From positions 46,416 to 110,415 of the forward strand of contig JACAWG010000066.1 of the NCBI GenBank assembly GCA_017160915.1: a stretch of 64,000 bases of DNA. The letters are read 5' to 3'. Position 1 is the stretch's first letter, and every line of letters starts with the position of its first letter. The stretch comes from Aggregatibacter actinomycetemcomitans. GTDB taxonomy: Bacteria; Pseudomonadota; Gammaproteobacteria; Enterobacterales; Pasteurellaceae. Both the position numbers and the translations under genes were made by a program. Below the pieces are notes generated by a model. It saw only the letters and a program-made list of their open reading frames with translations. It did not search any database and was not told where the DNA came from. Shown here one piece after another: positions 1 to 8,081 of the stretch.

Positions 1-43
1 GTTAATCCATATGTCGCTGGTTCAAGTCCAGCAGGAGGAGCCA
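1..43 (+). tRNA. tRNA-Asn(GUU), 3' part only
   Basis: The window opens at the anticodon GTT (1-3) of a tRNA whose remaining anticodon arm, variable loop, T arm (CTGG-TTCAAGT-CCAG), acceptor strand and encoded CCA (41-43) closely match enterobacterial tRNA-Asn as I remember it. The 5' half lies outside the window. Confidence in the isotype is good because anticodon and T-arm/acceptor both fit. Confidence 0.9.
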
Positions 44-110
44 ATTTTTTCTTTTGGATAGTTTTTATTTGTCTCCTTTTATAAAAACTAAAGCATACCA
101 AAAGAATTTG

Positions 111-140
111 AGCCCATATCCTCCTTATGGGCTTTTATTT
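111..140. terminator. Rho-independent terminator, probably bidirectional
   Basis: AGCCCATA and TATGGGCT pair around a short loop and are followed by a T-rich run on the plus strand and preceded by an A-rich run. It lies between the tRNA and the end of the minus-strand NicO gene, so it can end both. Confidence 0.75.
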
Positions 141-175
141 TTTCTGCTGAATCCTTTTACTTCCTAAATCTTTTC

Positions 176-1210
176 TTATCGGGCAAATAATGCCGCCCCA
201 CCACTTACCGGCAATGTGGTGCCATAAAGTAAGCTCATGGCAAAGAAAATCAGTATGATGCCGGCAAGGCATTTCATTAAGGCTTCCGTATTCACATGAG
301 CAAACGGCAGGCGATACCACTGCCCCATTTTCACGGCGGTGGAACGGGCATAGCGCACCAACAAGGCAAATGCCGATAATGTTATTCCCGTGCCGAAAGC
401 CATTGCCAATGTCGCGATCATGCCCCAAGCGTAGAGATCCAACATATACGCCAGAAATAGCACGAAAATCGCGCCGGAACAGGGGCGCATGCCGATACTT
501 AAAATAATCAGCAAACTTTCTTTAATATTGGTGCTTTGATTGAGTTGCTCGGGATTCGGCACATGTTGATGCCCGCAACCGCAATTTTCGTGGTGTTCCG
601 TATGCCCACCCGCAAAAACACCTGAAATTCCGACCGCACTTTTTTGCGCGATCAACGAACCGACACGCATTTCATTTACCGAATTGCCTTCAATTTTTTT
701 GATCTGCAGTTTCTTCTTCGTTTGCCGATGTTGCTTCACCAGCGTTTTCCCGCTCTTCCAACACCAATTTAATCCTAACAAAATCACCAACGCATAAGCG
801 GTTCGCTCCAGCCATAATTGGCTTAAATTAAAATAAGCGGAAGAAAGCTGAAGCAAAAGAACCACGATAGACACCGCCGAAATCGCCACCACGCCCTGCG
901 TTAAAGAAGAAAAGAACGTGATTTGCATACTGCGCCCGAGCTTGGTTTGGTGGGTGGCTAAATAGCCGGCAATAATAAATTTACCGTGTCCCGGACCTAG
1001 CGCATGAAACACGCCGTATAAAAAACTGACGGCAATCAGCAGGCTGCCGGCATACACGGGCTGTTGCTTGATTTCGCGCAGATAACCGGAAATCAGTTGA
1101 TTAAATTCCCGCTGCCATAAGGCAACCTGCTTAAATAGCCAGGGGAAAAGATAAATAATGGCGAGAACTAAGGCGATAAATACGATGCTGTAAAATAAAC
1201 GGGCTTTCAT
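176..1210 (-). CDS. NicO-family nickel/cobalt transporter
   Basis: Inner-membrane protein of about 344 residues with several hydrophobic segments. It has the family motif HALGPGHGKF near the first third, a second conserved MRPCSGAIF segment, and between them a His/Cys-rich cytoplasmic or periplasmic loop (GGHTEHHENCGCGHQH) of the kind that binds Ni, Co or Zn. The family moves Ni2+/Co2+ across the inner membrane, as importers or as RcnA-like exporters; direction cannot be told from sequence. I chose the ATG at 1210 (MKARLF) rather than the longer start inside the upstream gene. It follows the DUF1007 gene by 17 nt on the same strand, so the two are probably one operon, and metal delivery is the likely shared role. 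Confidence 0.85.
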   Translation of the reverse strand: MKARLFYSIVFIALVLAIIYLFPWLFKQVALWQREFNQLISGYLREIKQQPVYAGSLLIAVSFLYGVFHALGPGHGKFIIAGYLATHQTKLGRSMQITFFSSLTQGVVAISAVSIVVLLLQLSSAYFNLSQLWLERTAYALVILLGLNWCWKSGKTLVKQHRQTKKKLQIKKIEGNSVNEMRVGSLIAQKSAVGISGVFAGGHTEHHENCGCGHQHVPNPEQLNQSTNIKESLLIILSIGMRPCSGAIFVLFLAYMLDLYAWGMIATLAMAFGTGITLSAFALLVRYARSTAVKMGQWYRLPFAHVNTEALMKCLAGIILIFFAMSLLYGTTLPVSGGAALFAR

Positions 1211-1227
1211 AAAACTCTTAAAAAAAA

Positions 1228-1860
1228 CTAGCGGCAAATCAACCGCACTTTTTGTGCAAACAGCGCACCCAAGGTATTGTCCTCATCACGTTGCGTTTGG
1301 TCTAATGATGAGGCGTATTGTTTTACTTTTTCATCCACTTGCGGCTCAAGCACCTCTCCCCGACAATTTGCCGGAAGCGCGGAAAAATCCACCGCACTTT
1401 TGGTCGGTTCGGCATAATACATGGACACATAATAGGTTGGATCGTAAGTGCTTAAGGTATATTCGTTATCCGTCAAAGATTGCGGTTTAGATAGCATGAA
1501 ATCGAAAAAGTACATCACTTGTGAACCGTTGGATTTCATGCCGTAATTTTGCGGTTTGGCTTGGTATTTAATTTTATTGCCCTGCTTGTCAAAAAAATAG
1601 CTGAAATAATGCTCGTTCACCACGTTGCCCATGACTTCATCAATGAGCTTTTGACGCGCGTTTTTGTCCCCTTGGGTTTGCATTAAATCATACAAAACCG
1701 CGGCGGAGCTGGGTTCGTCTAAAATCCACTGCATTGAAAAACCGACTAATTGTTGATCTTCCACCAAGGTTTTGGTTTTCATCTCAATGAAAGCATGGGG
1801 ATGGGCAAAAACATATTGCGCGGATAACAGAGACAATAACAATAAAAAGAGTTTCTTCAC
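1228..1860 (-). CDS. DUF1007 family periplasmic protein
   Basis: About 210 residues beginning with a clear signal peptide (VKKLFLLLLSLLSAQYVFA) and then HPHAF, the conserved start of the mature domain in DUF1007 proteins. I place the start at the GTG at 1858-1860 because GGAAGG lies 6 nt upstream; an in-frame ATG further upstream would add a non-signal-like stretch. DUF1007 proteins are frequently encoded beside NicO transporters, as here, and are thought to assist metal transport in the periplasm; the biochemical function is unknown. Conserved His residues of the HPHAF motif could bind metal (inference). Confidence 0.8.
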   Translation of the reverse strand: MKKLFLLLLSLLSAQYVFAHPHAFIEMKTKTLVEDQQLVGFSMQWILDEPSSAAVLYDLMQTQGDKNARQKLIDEVMGNVVNEHYFSYFFDKQGNKIKYQAKPQNYGMKSNGSQVMYFFDFMLSKPQSLTDNEYTLSTYDPTYYVSMYYAEPTKSAVDFSALPANCRGEVLEPQVDEKVKQYASSLDQTQRDEDNTLGALFAQKVRLICR

Positions 1861-1963
1861 AAATTCACCTTCCGAAAAATAGCTGTAACGCATTCTAACA
1901 TAAAATAAAATTACGCTGAACAAGTATAAAAAATCAGCAAAAGAGAAAAAACACGCTCAATTT

Positions 1964-1979
1964 TGTGATTTATATCAAA
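1964..1979. promoter_or_regulatory. CRP-like half-conserved palindrome
   Basis: TGTGA-N6-TCAAA matches the CRP consensus TGTGA-N6-TCACA at nine of ten positions and overlaps an ATCAA FNR half site. It lies upstream of the minus-strand DUF1007-nicO operon. Sequence match only. Confidence 0.4.
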
Positions 1980-2102
1980 AAAACCTGATTTAGCATTTTC
2001 CTTCACGCGGAAAAATCTATATCATCCGGTCGCATCAAGTGATTGCTTGATATTCATAAAGTTCCTAAATAAAATAATCATAAATAGCTAAACTACTTTC
2101 CT

Positions 2103-2130
2103 ACCTCTCCTTGCGGAGAGGTTTTTTTAT
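2103..2130 (+). terminator. Orphan Rho-independent terminator
   Basis: CCTCTCC-ttgc-GGAGAGG followed by seven T on the plus strand. No plus-strand coding gene precedes it, so it may end an unannotated small RNA or block read-through into ettA. Confidence 0.65.
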
Positions 2131-2273
2131 GCCTGTTTTCCGCCGAATGATTAGCACAAAGACAAAACATCAAGTAGAATGAGTCCCCGAATGATTAAAT
2201 TACATCGGTCGTCAGGTGCCGAAAAAACACCTTGAATTTCGACCGCACTTTTCCCTTAACCTAGAGAATAATT

Positions 2274-3944
2274 ATGTCAACACAGTTCGTTTATACGATG
2301 CACCGAGTAGGCAAAGTGGTTCCGCCGAAACGTCATATTCTGAAAGATATTTCCCTCAGCTTTTTCCCGGGCGCCAAAATCGGCGTACTCGGCTTAAACG
2401 GCGCCGGTAAATCCACCCTGCTTCGCATTATGGCGGGCATCGATAAAGAAATCGAAGGGGAAGCCCGCCCGCAACCGGGCATTAAAATCGGCTATCTTCC
2501 GCAGGAACCGAAACTGGATCCGCAACACACCGTGCGCGAAGCCATTGAAGAAGCGGTCGGCGAAGTGAAACGCGCCTTAACCCGTTTGGATGAAGTCTAT
2601 GCCTTATATGCGGATCCCGATGCGGATTTCGACAAACTTGCTGCCGAACAAGCGGAATTGGAAGCCATTATCCAAGCGCACGACGGACATAACTTAGACA
2701 ATCAATTAGAACGTGCCGCCGATGCGCTGCGTTTACCGGACTGGGATGCCAAAATCGAGCATTTATCCGGGGGGGAACGTCGTCGCGTTGCCCTGTGCCG
2801 TTTGTTGTTAGAAAAACCGGATATGCTATTGTTAGACGAACCGACCAACCACTTGGATGCGGAATCCGTGGCATGGTTAGAGCGCTTCTTACACGACTAC
2901 GAAGGCACCGTAGTGGCAATCACCCACGACCGTTACTTCCTGGATAACGTTGCCGGTTGGATTTTGGAACTTGACCGCGGTGAAGGCATTCCTTGGGAAG
3001 GCAATTACTCTTCTTGGCTGGAACAAAAAGAGAAACGGTTGGCACAGGAACAGGCGCAGGAATCCGCCCGCCAAAAATCCATTGAAAAAGAATTGGAATG
3101 GGTGCGCCAAAATCCGAAAGGTCGTCAGGCAAAAAGCAAAGCCCGTATGGCACGCTTTGAAGAACTTAATTCCGGCGAATACCAAAAACGTAACGAAACC
3201 AACGAACTCTTTATTCCACCCGGTCCACGTCTGGGCGATAAAGTCATTGAAGTGCAACATTTAACTAAATCCTACGGCGATCGCACGTTAATCGACGATT
3301 TGTCCTTCAGCATCCCGAAAGGTGCCATCGTCGGCATTATCGGTGCCAACGGTGCGGGTAAATCCACCCTCTTCCGTATGCTTTCCGACAAAGAACAACC
3401 GGATTCCGGTTCCATCACCTTGGGCGAAACCGTGGTGTTGGCTTCCGTAGATCAATTCCGTGATGCTATGGACGACAAAAAAACCGTGTGGGAAGAAGTG
3501 TCCAACGGACAAGATATTTTAACCATCGGCAACTTTGAAATCCCAAGCCGTGCTTATGTAGGGCGCTTCAACTTCAAAGGCGTGGATCAACAAAAACGCG
3601 TAGGCGAACTCTCCGGCGGTGAACGTGGTCGTTTGCATTTGGCGAAATTATTACAAGCCGGCGGCAACGTGCTGTTACTGGACGAACCAACCAACGATCT
3701 TGATGTAGAAACCTTGCGCGCACTGGAAAATGCCATCTTGGAATTCCCGGGCTGTGCCATGGTCATTTCCCATGACCGCTGGTTCTTAGACCGTATCGCC
3801 ACCCACATTTTAGATTACGGCGATGAAGGCAAAGTCACCTTCTACGAAGGCAACTTCTCCGATTATGAAGAATGGAAGAAGAAAACTTTCGGTGCCGAAG
3901 CCCTTCAACCGCACCGAATTAAATATAAACGCATTGCGAAATAA
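2274..3944 (+). CDS. ettA: Energy-dependent translational throttle protein EttA (ABC-F)
   Basis: 556 residues, the normal EttA length. Two ABC cassettes without membrane segments: Walker A GLNGAGKST at 40-48, signature LSGGERRR near 166, DEPTNHLD, a linker rich in Lys/Glu (the PtIM arm), then a second Walker A GANGAGKST near 360 and LSGGERGR plus DEPTNDLD. In the family EttA binds the ribosomal E site and, depending on the ADP/ATP ratio, holds or releases the first peptide-bond step. The opening MSTQFVYTMHRVGKVVPP is characteristic of EttA rather than Uup or other ABC-F proteins. Monocistronic, ended by the hairpin at 3966. Confidence 0.95.
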   Translation: MSTQFVYTMHRVGKVVPPKRHILKDISLSFFPGAKIGVLGLNGAGKSTLLRIMAGIDKEIEGEARPQPGIKIGYLPQEPKLDPQHTVREAIEEAVGEVKRALTRLDEVYALYADPDADFDKLAAEQAELEAIIQAHDGHNLDNQLERAADALRLPDWDAKIEHLSGGERRRVALCRLLLEKPDMLLLDEPTNHLDAESVAWLERFLHDYEGTVVAITHDRYFLDNVAGWILELDRGEGIPWEGNYSSWLEQKEKRLAQEQAQESARQKSIEKELEWVRQNPKGRQAKSKARMARFEELNSGEYQKRNETNELFIPPGPRLGDKVIEVQHLTKSYGDRTLIDDLSFSIPKGAIVGIIGANGAGKSTLFRMLSDKEQPDSGSITLGETVVLASVDQFRDAMDDKKTVWEEVSNGQDILTIGNFEIPSRAYVGRFNFKGVDQQKRVGELSGGERGRLHLAKLLQAGGNVLLLDEPTNDLDVETLRALENAILEFPGCAMVISHDRWFLDRIATHILDYGDEGKVTFYEGNFSDYEEWKKKTFGAEALQPHRIKYKRIAK

Positions 3945-3965
3945 TCGTTAATTGCTAAACACAAA

Positions 3966-3998
3966 AACCCGTTTTCATTGAAAACGGGTTTTATTTTA
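3966..3998 (+). terminator. Terminator after ettA
   Basis: AACCCGTTTTC-ATT-GAAAACGGGTT stem followed by TTATTTTATT; eleven paired bases. Confidence 0.85.
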
Positions 3999-4045
3999 TT
4001 GCTGCAGTCAAAAACACCTAAAATTCTGACCGCACTTTACGTGAA

Positions 4046-5563
4046 TTACCACTCAAAATTTACGCCTGCATTGTAAGTTGCACCGCCACCGTTTGTGCTA
4101 AATGCAACACCGGCTTTTGCAGCCACGTTTTCATTGAAGCGATAACCTGAACCGACCGCTAACGCCGTTTTAGATTTATAACCGCCAACAGCGGCGCTCA
4201 CATTGACTTTACCCACATTATACGGTTGGAATAATCCGCTTAATGCCGCTTGAGAAGCCAAACCGTTTTTCACTTCTTTATCCAAGTCGTTTACACGATT
4301 ATCCAATTGATCGATACGGGCAGCGTTACGGTTAGCCAATGTAGCCACGTTTTGATGTGCTGATTTGAGATTTGCAATTTCCGTTGTATGTGTAGAAATC
4401 GCCGCGCTATTTGCAGCAATTTTAGCGCTATGTTCCGCAGCCTGAACTTCTAAATCCTGGGTCACTTTATGAACGCCGTTGAATTCTTCTCTTACTGCAG
4501 ATTCATCGGCTTTTTTCTCTAAATCCGCTTTATTTTGAGCAATGGCTTTGGCGTTTTCTTCAACTTTAGCGGCATTGGCAAAAGTGGCTGTGGTTTTTAA
4601 TTTGGCAATATCTTCTGAATGTTCGTCAAGTACGGACGTATTTTCATCAATATAGCCGGTTAATCTTTCAACTTCAGATTCAAAATGATCAACTGTTTCA
4701 TTATGTACCTGCTTAATTTTATTGATTTCATCAATATTATTATCAACATCATCAGTTAATGTATTCACGTGGTCAATGATTTTGTCCACATCGTTATTTA
4801 AGTCATCCACATCTTTTTGAGTTGCTTTTTGGCTTAGCGAATCCACTAACGTATTGTAGTGATTATCAAAAGTCTCTTTGCTTACTTTTTTCGCCAATTC
4901 CGCATCGACAGTCGCTTTATCCGCCTTTTTCGCTAATTCCTGATTAACGAATTCTTTACCGGCTTTCGCATCAATACTGACTTTTTGTTCACGAAGTGCT
5001 TGGGTGTTTTTCTCAACATCTTGATTCACTTTCGTTAAACCGTCTTTGACGTTATCCACTTTACGATCTAACTGAACCACTTCATTGACCAAACCATTAT
5101 GGCTGTTTTCAACCGTTTCTAACGCGCTTGCCGTTTGTTTGAAGCCTTCAAGGGTTTGTTCTTTAAGTTTATGAATGGCTTCTTCATTGCCGTTGATATT
5201 CTCAATTAACTCATCGGCAATTGAAGCCACATGCTCACCCAATTCTTGTAAATCGCTGGCATGGGTTTCTTTGATTTTTGCCACTTCATCAATTAAACCG
5301 TCTGTGTGTTCGCTTAATTGGTTTGTATATTGAATAATCTTGCCAACATCTTTATTTAAGCTATCAACGTCTTTATTTAATTGTTCAATATCCTGTGCTG
5401 TAACTTCAAATCCCTCAATCATTGCTTTTGCAACAAGTCCAATATTCGCTTTATTCTCTGAGATTTTTTGATTCAGTTCTGCTTCATCGGCAAATGCACC
5501 CGCAGAAAAAACACCGGTAATAAATAAAGCAATAGCAGTACGTTTTAATAATTGATATTTCAT
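4046..5563 (-). CDS. Trimeric autotransporter adhesin (YadA/ApiA-like)
   Basis: 505 residues: signal peptide ([25 protein letters not shown]), a very long predicted coiled-coil stalk dominated by heptad-like Asn/Asp/Lys/Val patterns, and a C-terminal YadA membrane anchor (about the last 80 residues: [21 protein letters not shown] ... ending in FEW with an aromatic last residue, typical of outer-membrane beta-barrels). No globular head domain is evident. Two stalk stretches, about residues 65-140 and 255-325, align ([15 protein letters not shown] and [15 protein letters not shown]; later EAIHKLK and EDIAKLK), showing an ancient internal duplication. Function in the family: trimeric surface adhesion, autoaggregation or serum resistance, as for Aggregatibacter ApiA/Omp100; the ligand is not predictable. 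Confidence 0.85.
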   Translation of the reverse strand: MKYQLLKRTAIALFITGVFSAGAFADEAELNQKISENKANIGLVAKAMIEGFEVTAQDIEQLNKDVDSLNKDVGKIIQYTNQLSEHTDGLIDEVAKIKETHASDLQELGEHVASIADELIENINGNEEAIHKLKEQTLEGFKQTASALETVENSHNGLVNEVVQLDRKVDNVKDGLTKVNQDVEKNTQALREQKVSIDAKAGKEFVNQELAKKADKATVDAELAKKVSKETFDNHYNTLVDSLSQKATQKDVDDLNNDVDKIIDHVNTLTDDVDNNIDEINKIKQVHNETVDHFESEVERLTGYIDENTSVLDEHSEDIAKLKTTATFANAAKVEENAKAIAQNKADLEKKADESAVREEFNGVHKVTQDLEVQAAEHSAKIAANSAAISTHTTEIANLKSAHQNVATLANRNAARIDQLDNRVNDLDKEVKNGLASQAALSGLFQPYNVGKVNVSAAVGGYKSKTALAVGSGYRFNENVAAKAGVAFSTNGGGATYNAGVNFEW

Positions 5564-5923
5564 GGTTCACCTTAAGTAAAAAAAATTTAAATTTAGATAG
5601 GTAAGTTATTATCATTATTGAAATGACTAACTTTCATTACACAAAAGAAGGGAATAATGACTCAAGCCTCCCTGCTTTGCTTATTTTATATCATGAAATA
5701 TTTATGAAAAAAATTGGGTTTATACGTAAAAACAAGAATAAAATGAAATAATAACAGATTAATTTACAAGCAAAAATCTCACTAAAACAATTAAGCAAAA
5801 ATCAATAAAAACAAAGCAAAAACCTTTAAGTTACTACTTATTCAATAAATAACTTAAAGAAATAAAAAAGCCATTAAACAACAGATTAATGGCTTTATAA
5901 ATTTCAAATTGTTGTAATAGGTT
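5564..5923. other. AT-rich intergenic region upstream of the adhesin gene
   Basis: 360 bp, very AT-rich, no gene seen. It holds the promoter of the minus-strand adhesin, the ytfE terminator at 5867-5896, and a perfect 10-bp inverted repeat (CTTTAAGTTA / TAACTTAAAG) at 5824-5859 with an inner TTATT-c-AATAA palindrome. Confidence 0.6.
5867..5896 (-). terminator. Terminator of ytfE
   Basis: Eleven-base stem AAAGCCATTAA / TTAATGGCTTT; on the minus strand it is followed by a T-run, about 30 bp past the ytfE stop codon. Confidence 0.8.
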
Positions 5924-6604
5924 TTATCGACTACCTTCCGCAATTACCCTTGGAAACAAAATATTATTTTCCGTATGAATATGCATCATTAAATCATCCA
6001 TAAATTCCTGAATTCCGCTATATAACGCCCGCCAGGTATTACAGGCATCCGCCGGTGGCGTTAAATTATTGGTAAGTGATTTCAACACATCCAAATGTTC
6101 ACCGTGTTCGGCGTGCTCATGTTCCATCACTTGAATCGGCATTCTTGCCATGGCGTAATTGCCCGTTTTGATCATCGGGAACAAAATTTGTTCTTCTTTC
6201 ATCATGTGATTGCTTAAATCCGCATACACATTATGCAATTCCGCCGCAATGCCTACCGGGCAATCGGCGCGATCACCATGCACAGATTCCACGCGGTCCG
6301 CCAGCACGATTAATTCCTGCAATTGCGCACGATGACGTTCATGATAACGATGTAAAATATGTTCAATAGTTTCCGCATAATCGGCGGTTAGCCAACGCTG
6401 TTCGCTATCTTCCTGCTTGCCTGCCTGTAATTCGGCTAAGCGCTTTTCAATATCTGCCAAATCCAGATTTTTCGCTTTTGCGGCGACTGCCAGCAGCGTT
6501 TCTCCACCGCAGCAAAAATCCAAATCATATTCGCGTAAAAGTGCGGTGGATCCCGGAACCGAAATCGCAATCTCACTTAATTTTTTCTCGGCAAAAGACA
6601 TCAT
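5924..6604 (-). CDS. ytfE: Iron-sulfur cluster repair protein YtfE/ScdA (RIC)
   Basis: 226 residues. N-terminal ScdA domain (residues 1-70) with the CCGG motif in DLDFCCGGETL, then a haemerythrin-like four-helix domain carrying the His/Glu di-iron ligands (HRYHERHR, HNVY, HMMKEEQILFP, HEHAEHGEHL, HIHTENNILFPR). The family repairs Fe-S clusters damaged by nitric oxide or peroxide in the cytoplasm. Start is one of two adjacent ATGs (6604 or 6601); AGGGGGAA sits slightly better for the second. It is transcribed away from a cytochrome c peroxidase gene with an FNR-like box between; a nitrite reductase, a possible NO source, lies 4 kb away. Confidence 0.93.
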   Translation of the reverse strand: MMSFAEKKLSEIAISVPGSTALLREYDLDFCCGGETLLAVAAKAKNLDLADIEKRLAELQAGKQEDSEQRWLTADYAETIEHILHRYHERHRAQLQELIVLADRVESVHGDRADCPVGIAAELHNVYADLSNHMMKEEQILFPMIKTGNYAMARMPIQVMEHEHAEHGEHLDVLKSLTNNLTPPADACNTWRALYSGIQEFMDDLMMHIHTENNILFPRVIAEGSR

Positions 6605-6702
6605 TTTCCCCCTTAGTAAAAGCTAAAATAAAAAGACCGAGTAAAATACTAAACTATTAAACATACCGAGAAAAACGATTTACACAAAAACCATCCTCTT
6701 CC

Positions 6703-6716
6703 ATGATTAGAATCAA
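6703..6716. promoter_or_regulatory. FNR-like box between ytfE and ccp
   Basis: ATGAT-TAGA-ATCAA matches the FNR consensus TTGAT-N4-ATCAA at nine of ten positions and lies about 82 bp before the peroxidase start. Bacterial cytochrome c peroxidases are often FNR/Anr-activated, so oxygen-limited induction is a reasonable inference. Confidence 0.55.
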
Positions 6717-6797
6717 ACCTTATACCTTAAATGAGGGAGAGGGATTTAACGCAAAAAACGGTATGCTACGCGACAATTAAACCCTTTAGGATGACAA

Positions 6798-7961
6798 ATG
6801 AAAGGTTACATTGCGGTAATCATCGCCGCCCTCATACATTTCCCCGTTTTGGGGTTGGAAAAAGAAGCGCGCGAAATGCCGGCTGGCGGCATCGATAAGG
6901 CGTTATTGGGGCAGATTTTATTTTTCGATAAAAATTTATCCTTTCATGGCAATCAAAATTGCGCAAGTTGCCATAGCCCCGACACGGCGTTTGTGGATTT
7001 ACGGGAAAACAGCGCGGATAGCATGGTTTCTCAAGGAGATGATCCGACACGTTTTGGCACCCGCAATGCGCCTACCATGCTTTACGCGGGTTATGCCCCG
7101 CCGTTTCACTACGATGAAAAAATTCAGGATTACGTTGGCGGGCAATTCTGGGACGGACGCGCCAAAGATCTGGCGGAACAAGCCGGCGGACCGCCGATAA
7201 ACCCGGTGGAAATGGGGATGCCGGATAAACTTTCCGTTGCCAAGCGCCTTATCAATACGCCGATGTATTTTTCACTTTTTACACAGCATTACGGCGAAAA
7301 CGTGTGGCAAAGTGTGGATTCCGTTTATGCCGCCATGGAAGATGCCCTCGCCACATTCCAAACCGACAAGCGTTTATTGCGCCCGTTTGATGCTAAATAT
7401 GATAAATCGCTACAAGGTGGCTATGTGATGAACGCTCAAGAAGCGCGCGGCAAGCAGTTATTTTTTGATAAGACCAAAACCAACTGCGCCAACTGCCATC
7501 AAAGACAAGCCGCCGATCAGCAAGAAGAAACCTTCACCAATTATCGCTACTACAACATGGGCGTACCGAAAAATCGACGCTTAATTGTCCACAATCAGCT
7601 CGCCGATGATTTTATTGATAACGGCTTGCTGGATAATCCTCGCGTCAACGGTGACGAACGCCAAAAAGGTAAATTCAAAGTGCCGACCTTGCGCAATGTT
7701 GCCGTCACCGCACCTTATATGCACAACGGCGTCTTTAAAAACTTACGCACCGTGCTGGAATATTTCGACCACTTCAATAATCCCGCGCGCAAACTCAATC
7801 CTGAAACGCAACAACCGTGGGACGCACCGGAATATGCCGCGACGCTCAATGCCGAGGATCTCAAAGCGCCACCGTTAACCGACGACGATCTCGATGCTTT
7901 GGAAGCCTTTTTGAAAACCCTCACGGATGAACGCTACGAGCCGTTGCTCAAGCAAAAGTAA
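6798..7961 (+). CDS. ccp: Di-haem cytochrome c peroxidase
   Basis: 387 residues with an N-terminal signal sequence (MKGYIAVIIAALIHFPVLGL). Two haem c motifs, CASCH at 55-59 and CANCH near 231-235, and the MauG/CcpA-family segments FGTRNAPT, GQFWDGR, NPVEMG and KVPTLRNVAVTAPYMHNG. The family reduces periplasmic H2O2 to water using electrons from c-type cytochromes or quinol. AGGATGAC precedes the ATG. Single gene, divergent from ytfE, with an FNR-like box upstream; ended by an inverted pair of uptake signals. Gene symbol is by family, not by species match. Confidence 0.93.
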   Translation: MKGYIAVIIAALIHFPVLGLEKEAREMPAGGIDKALLGQILFFDKNLSFHGNQNCASCHSPDTAFVDLRENSADSMVSQGDDPTRFGTRNAPTMLYAGYAPPFHYDEKIQDYVGGQFWDGRAKDLAEQAGGPPINPVEMGMPDKLSVAKRLINTPMYFSLFTQHYGENVWQSVDSVYAAMEDALATFQTDKRLLRPFDAKYDKSLQGGYVMNAQEARGKQLFFDKTKTNCANCHQRQAADQQEETFTNYRYYNMGVPKNRRLIVHNQLADDFIDNGLLDNPRVNGDERQKGKFKVPTLRNVAVTAPYMHNGVFKNLRTVLEYFDHFNNPARKLNPETQQPWDAPEYAATLNAEDLKAPPLTDDDLDALEAFLKTLTDERYEPLLKQK

Positions 7962-7978
7962 AAACGCCCGCCAAAATG

Positions 7979-8012
7979 ACCGCACTTTTTTCCAAATCCG
8001 TTAAAGTGCGGT
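7979..8012 (+). terminator. Inverted uptake-signal pair acting as terminator
   Basis: ACCGCACTTT and AAAGTGCGGT flank a 14-nt loop 18 bp after the ccp stop. Inverted USS pairs downstream of genes are a known terminator type in Pasteurellaceae. Confidence 0.7.
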
Positions 8013-8034
8013 TAAAAATTCCGTTGTTTTTTGC

Positions 8035-8040
8035 TATAAT
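8035..8040 (+). promoter_or_regulatory. parE promoter -10
   Basis: A perfect TATAAT preceded by TGC (extended -10) 42 bp before the parE ATG; the -35 is weak (TTAAAA at 8012-8017). Confidence 0.6.
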
Positions 8041-8081
8041 CCCGCGCAATTTTGTTTCCAGATTTTATGAATTAACCCACT

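Larger units (their letters stand above)
1861..2273. other. Intergenic region between DUF1007 and ettA
   Basis: 413 bp without a convincing gene. It should hold divergent promoters for the DUF1007-nicO operon (minus) and ettA (plus). Visible items are a CRP/FNR-like palindrome at 1964-1979, a strong terminator hairpin at 2103-2130 and a Haemophilus uptake signal near 2240. The terminator follows no gene on the plus strand, so a short non-coding RNA may lie between about 1990 and 2130. Confidence 0.6.
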
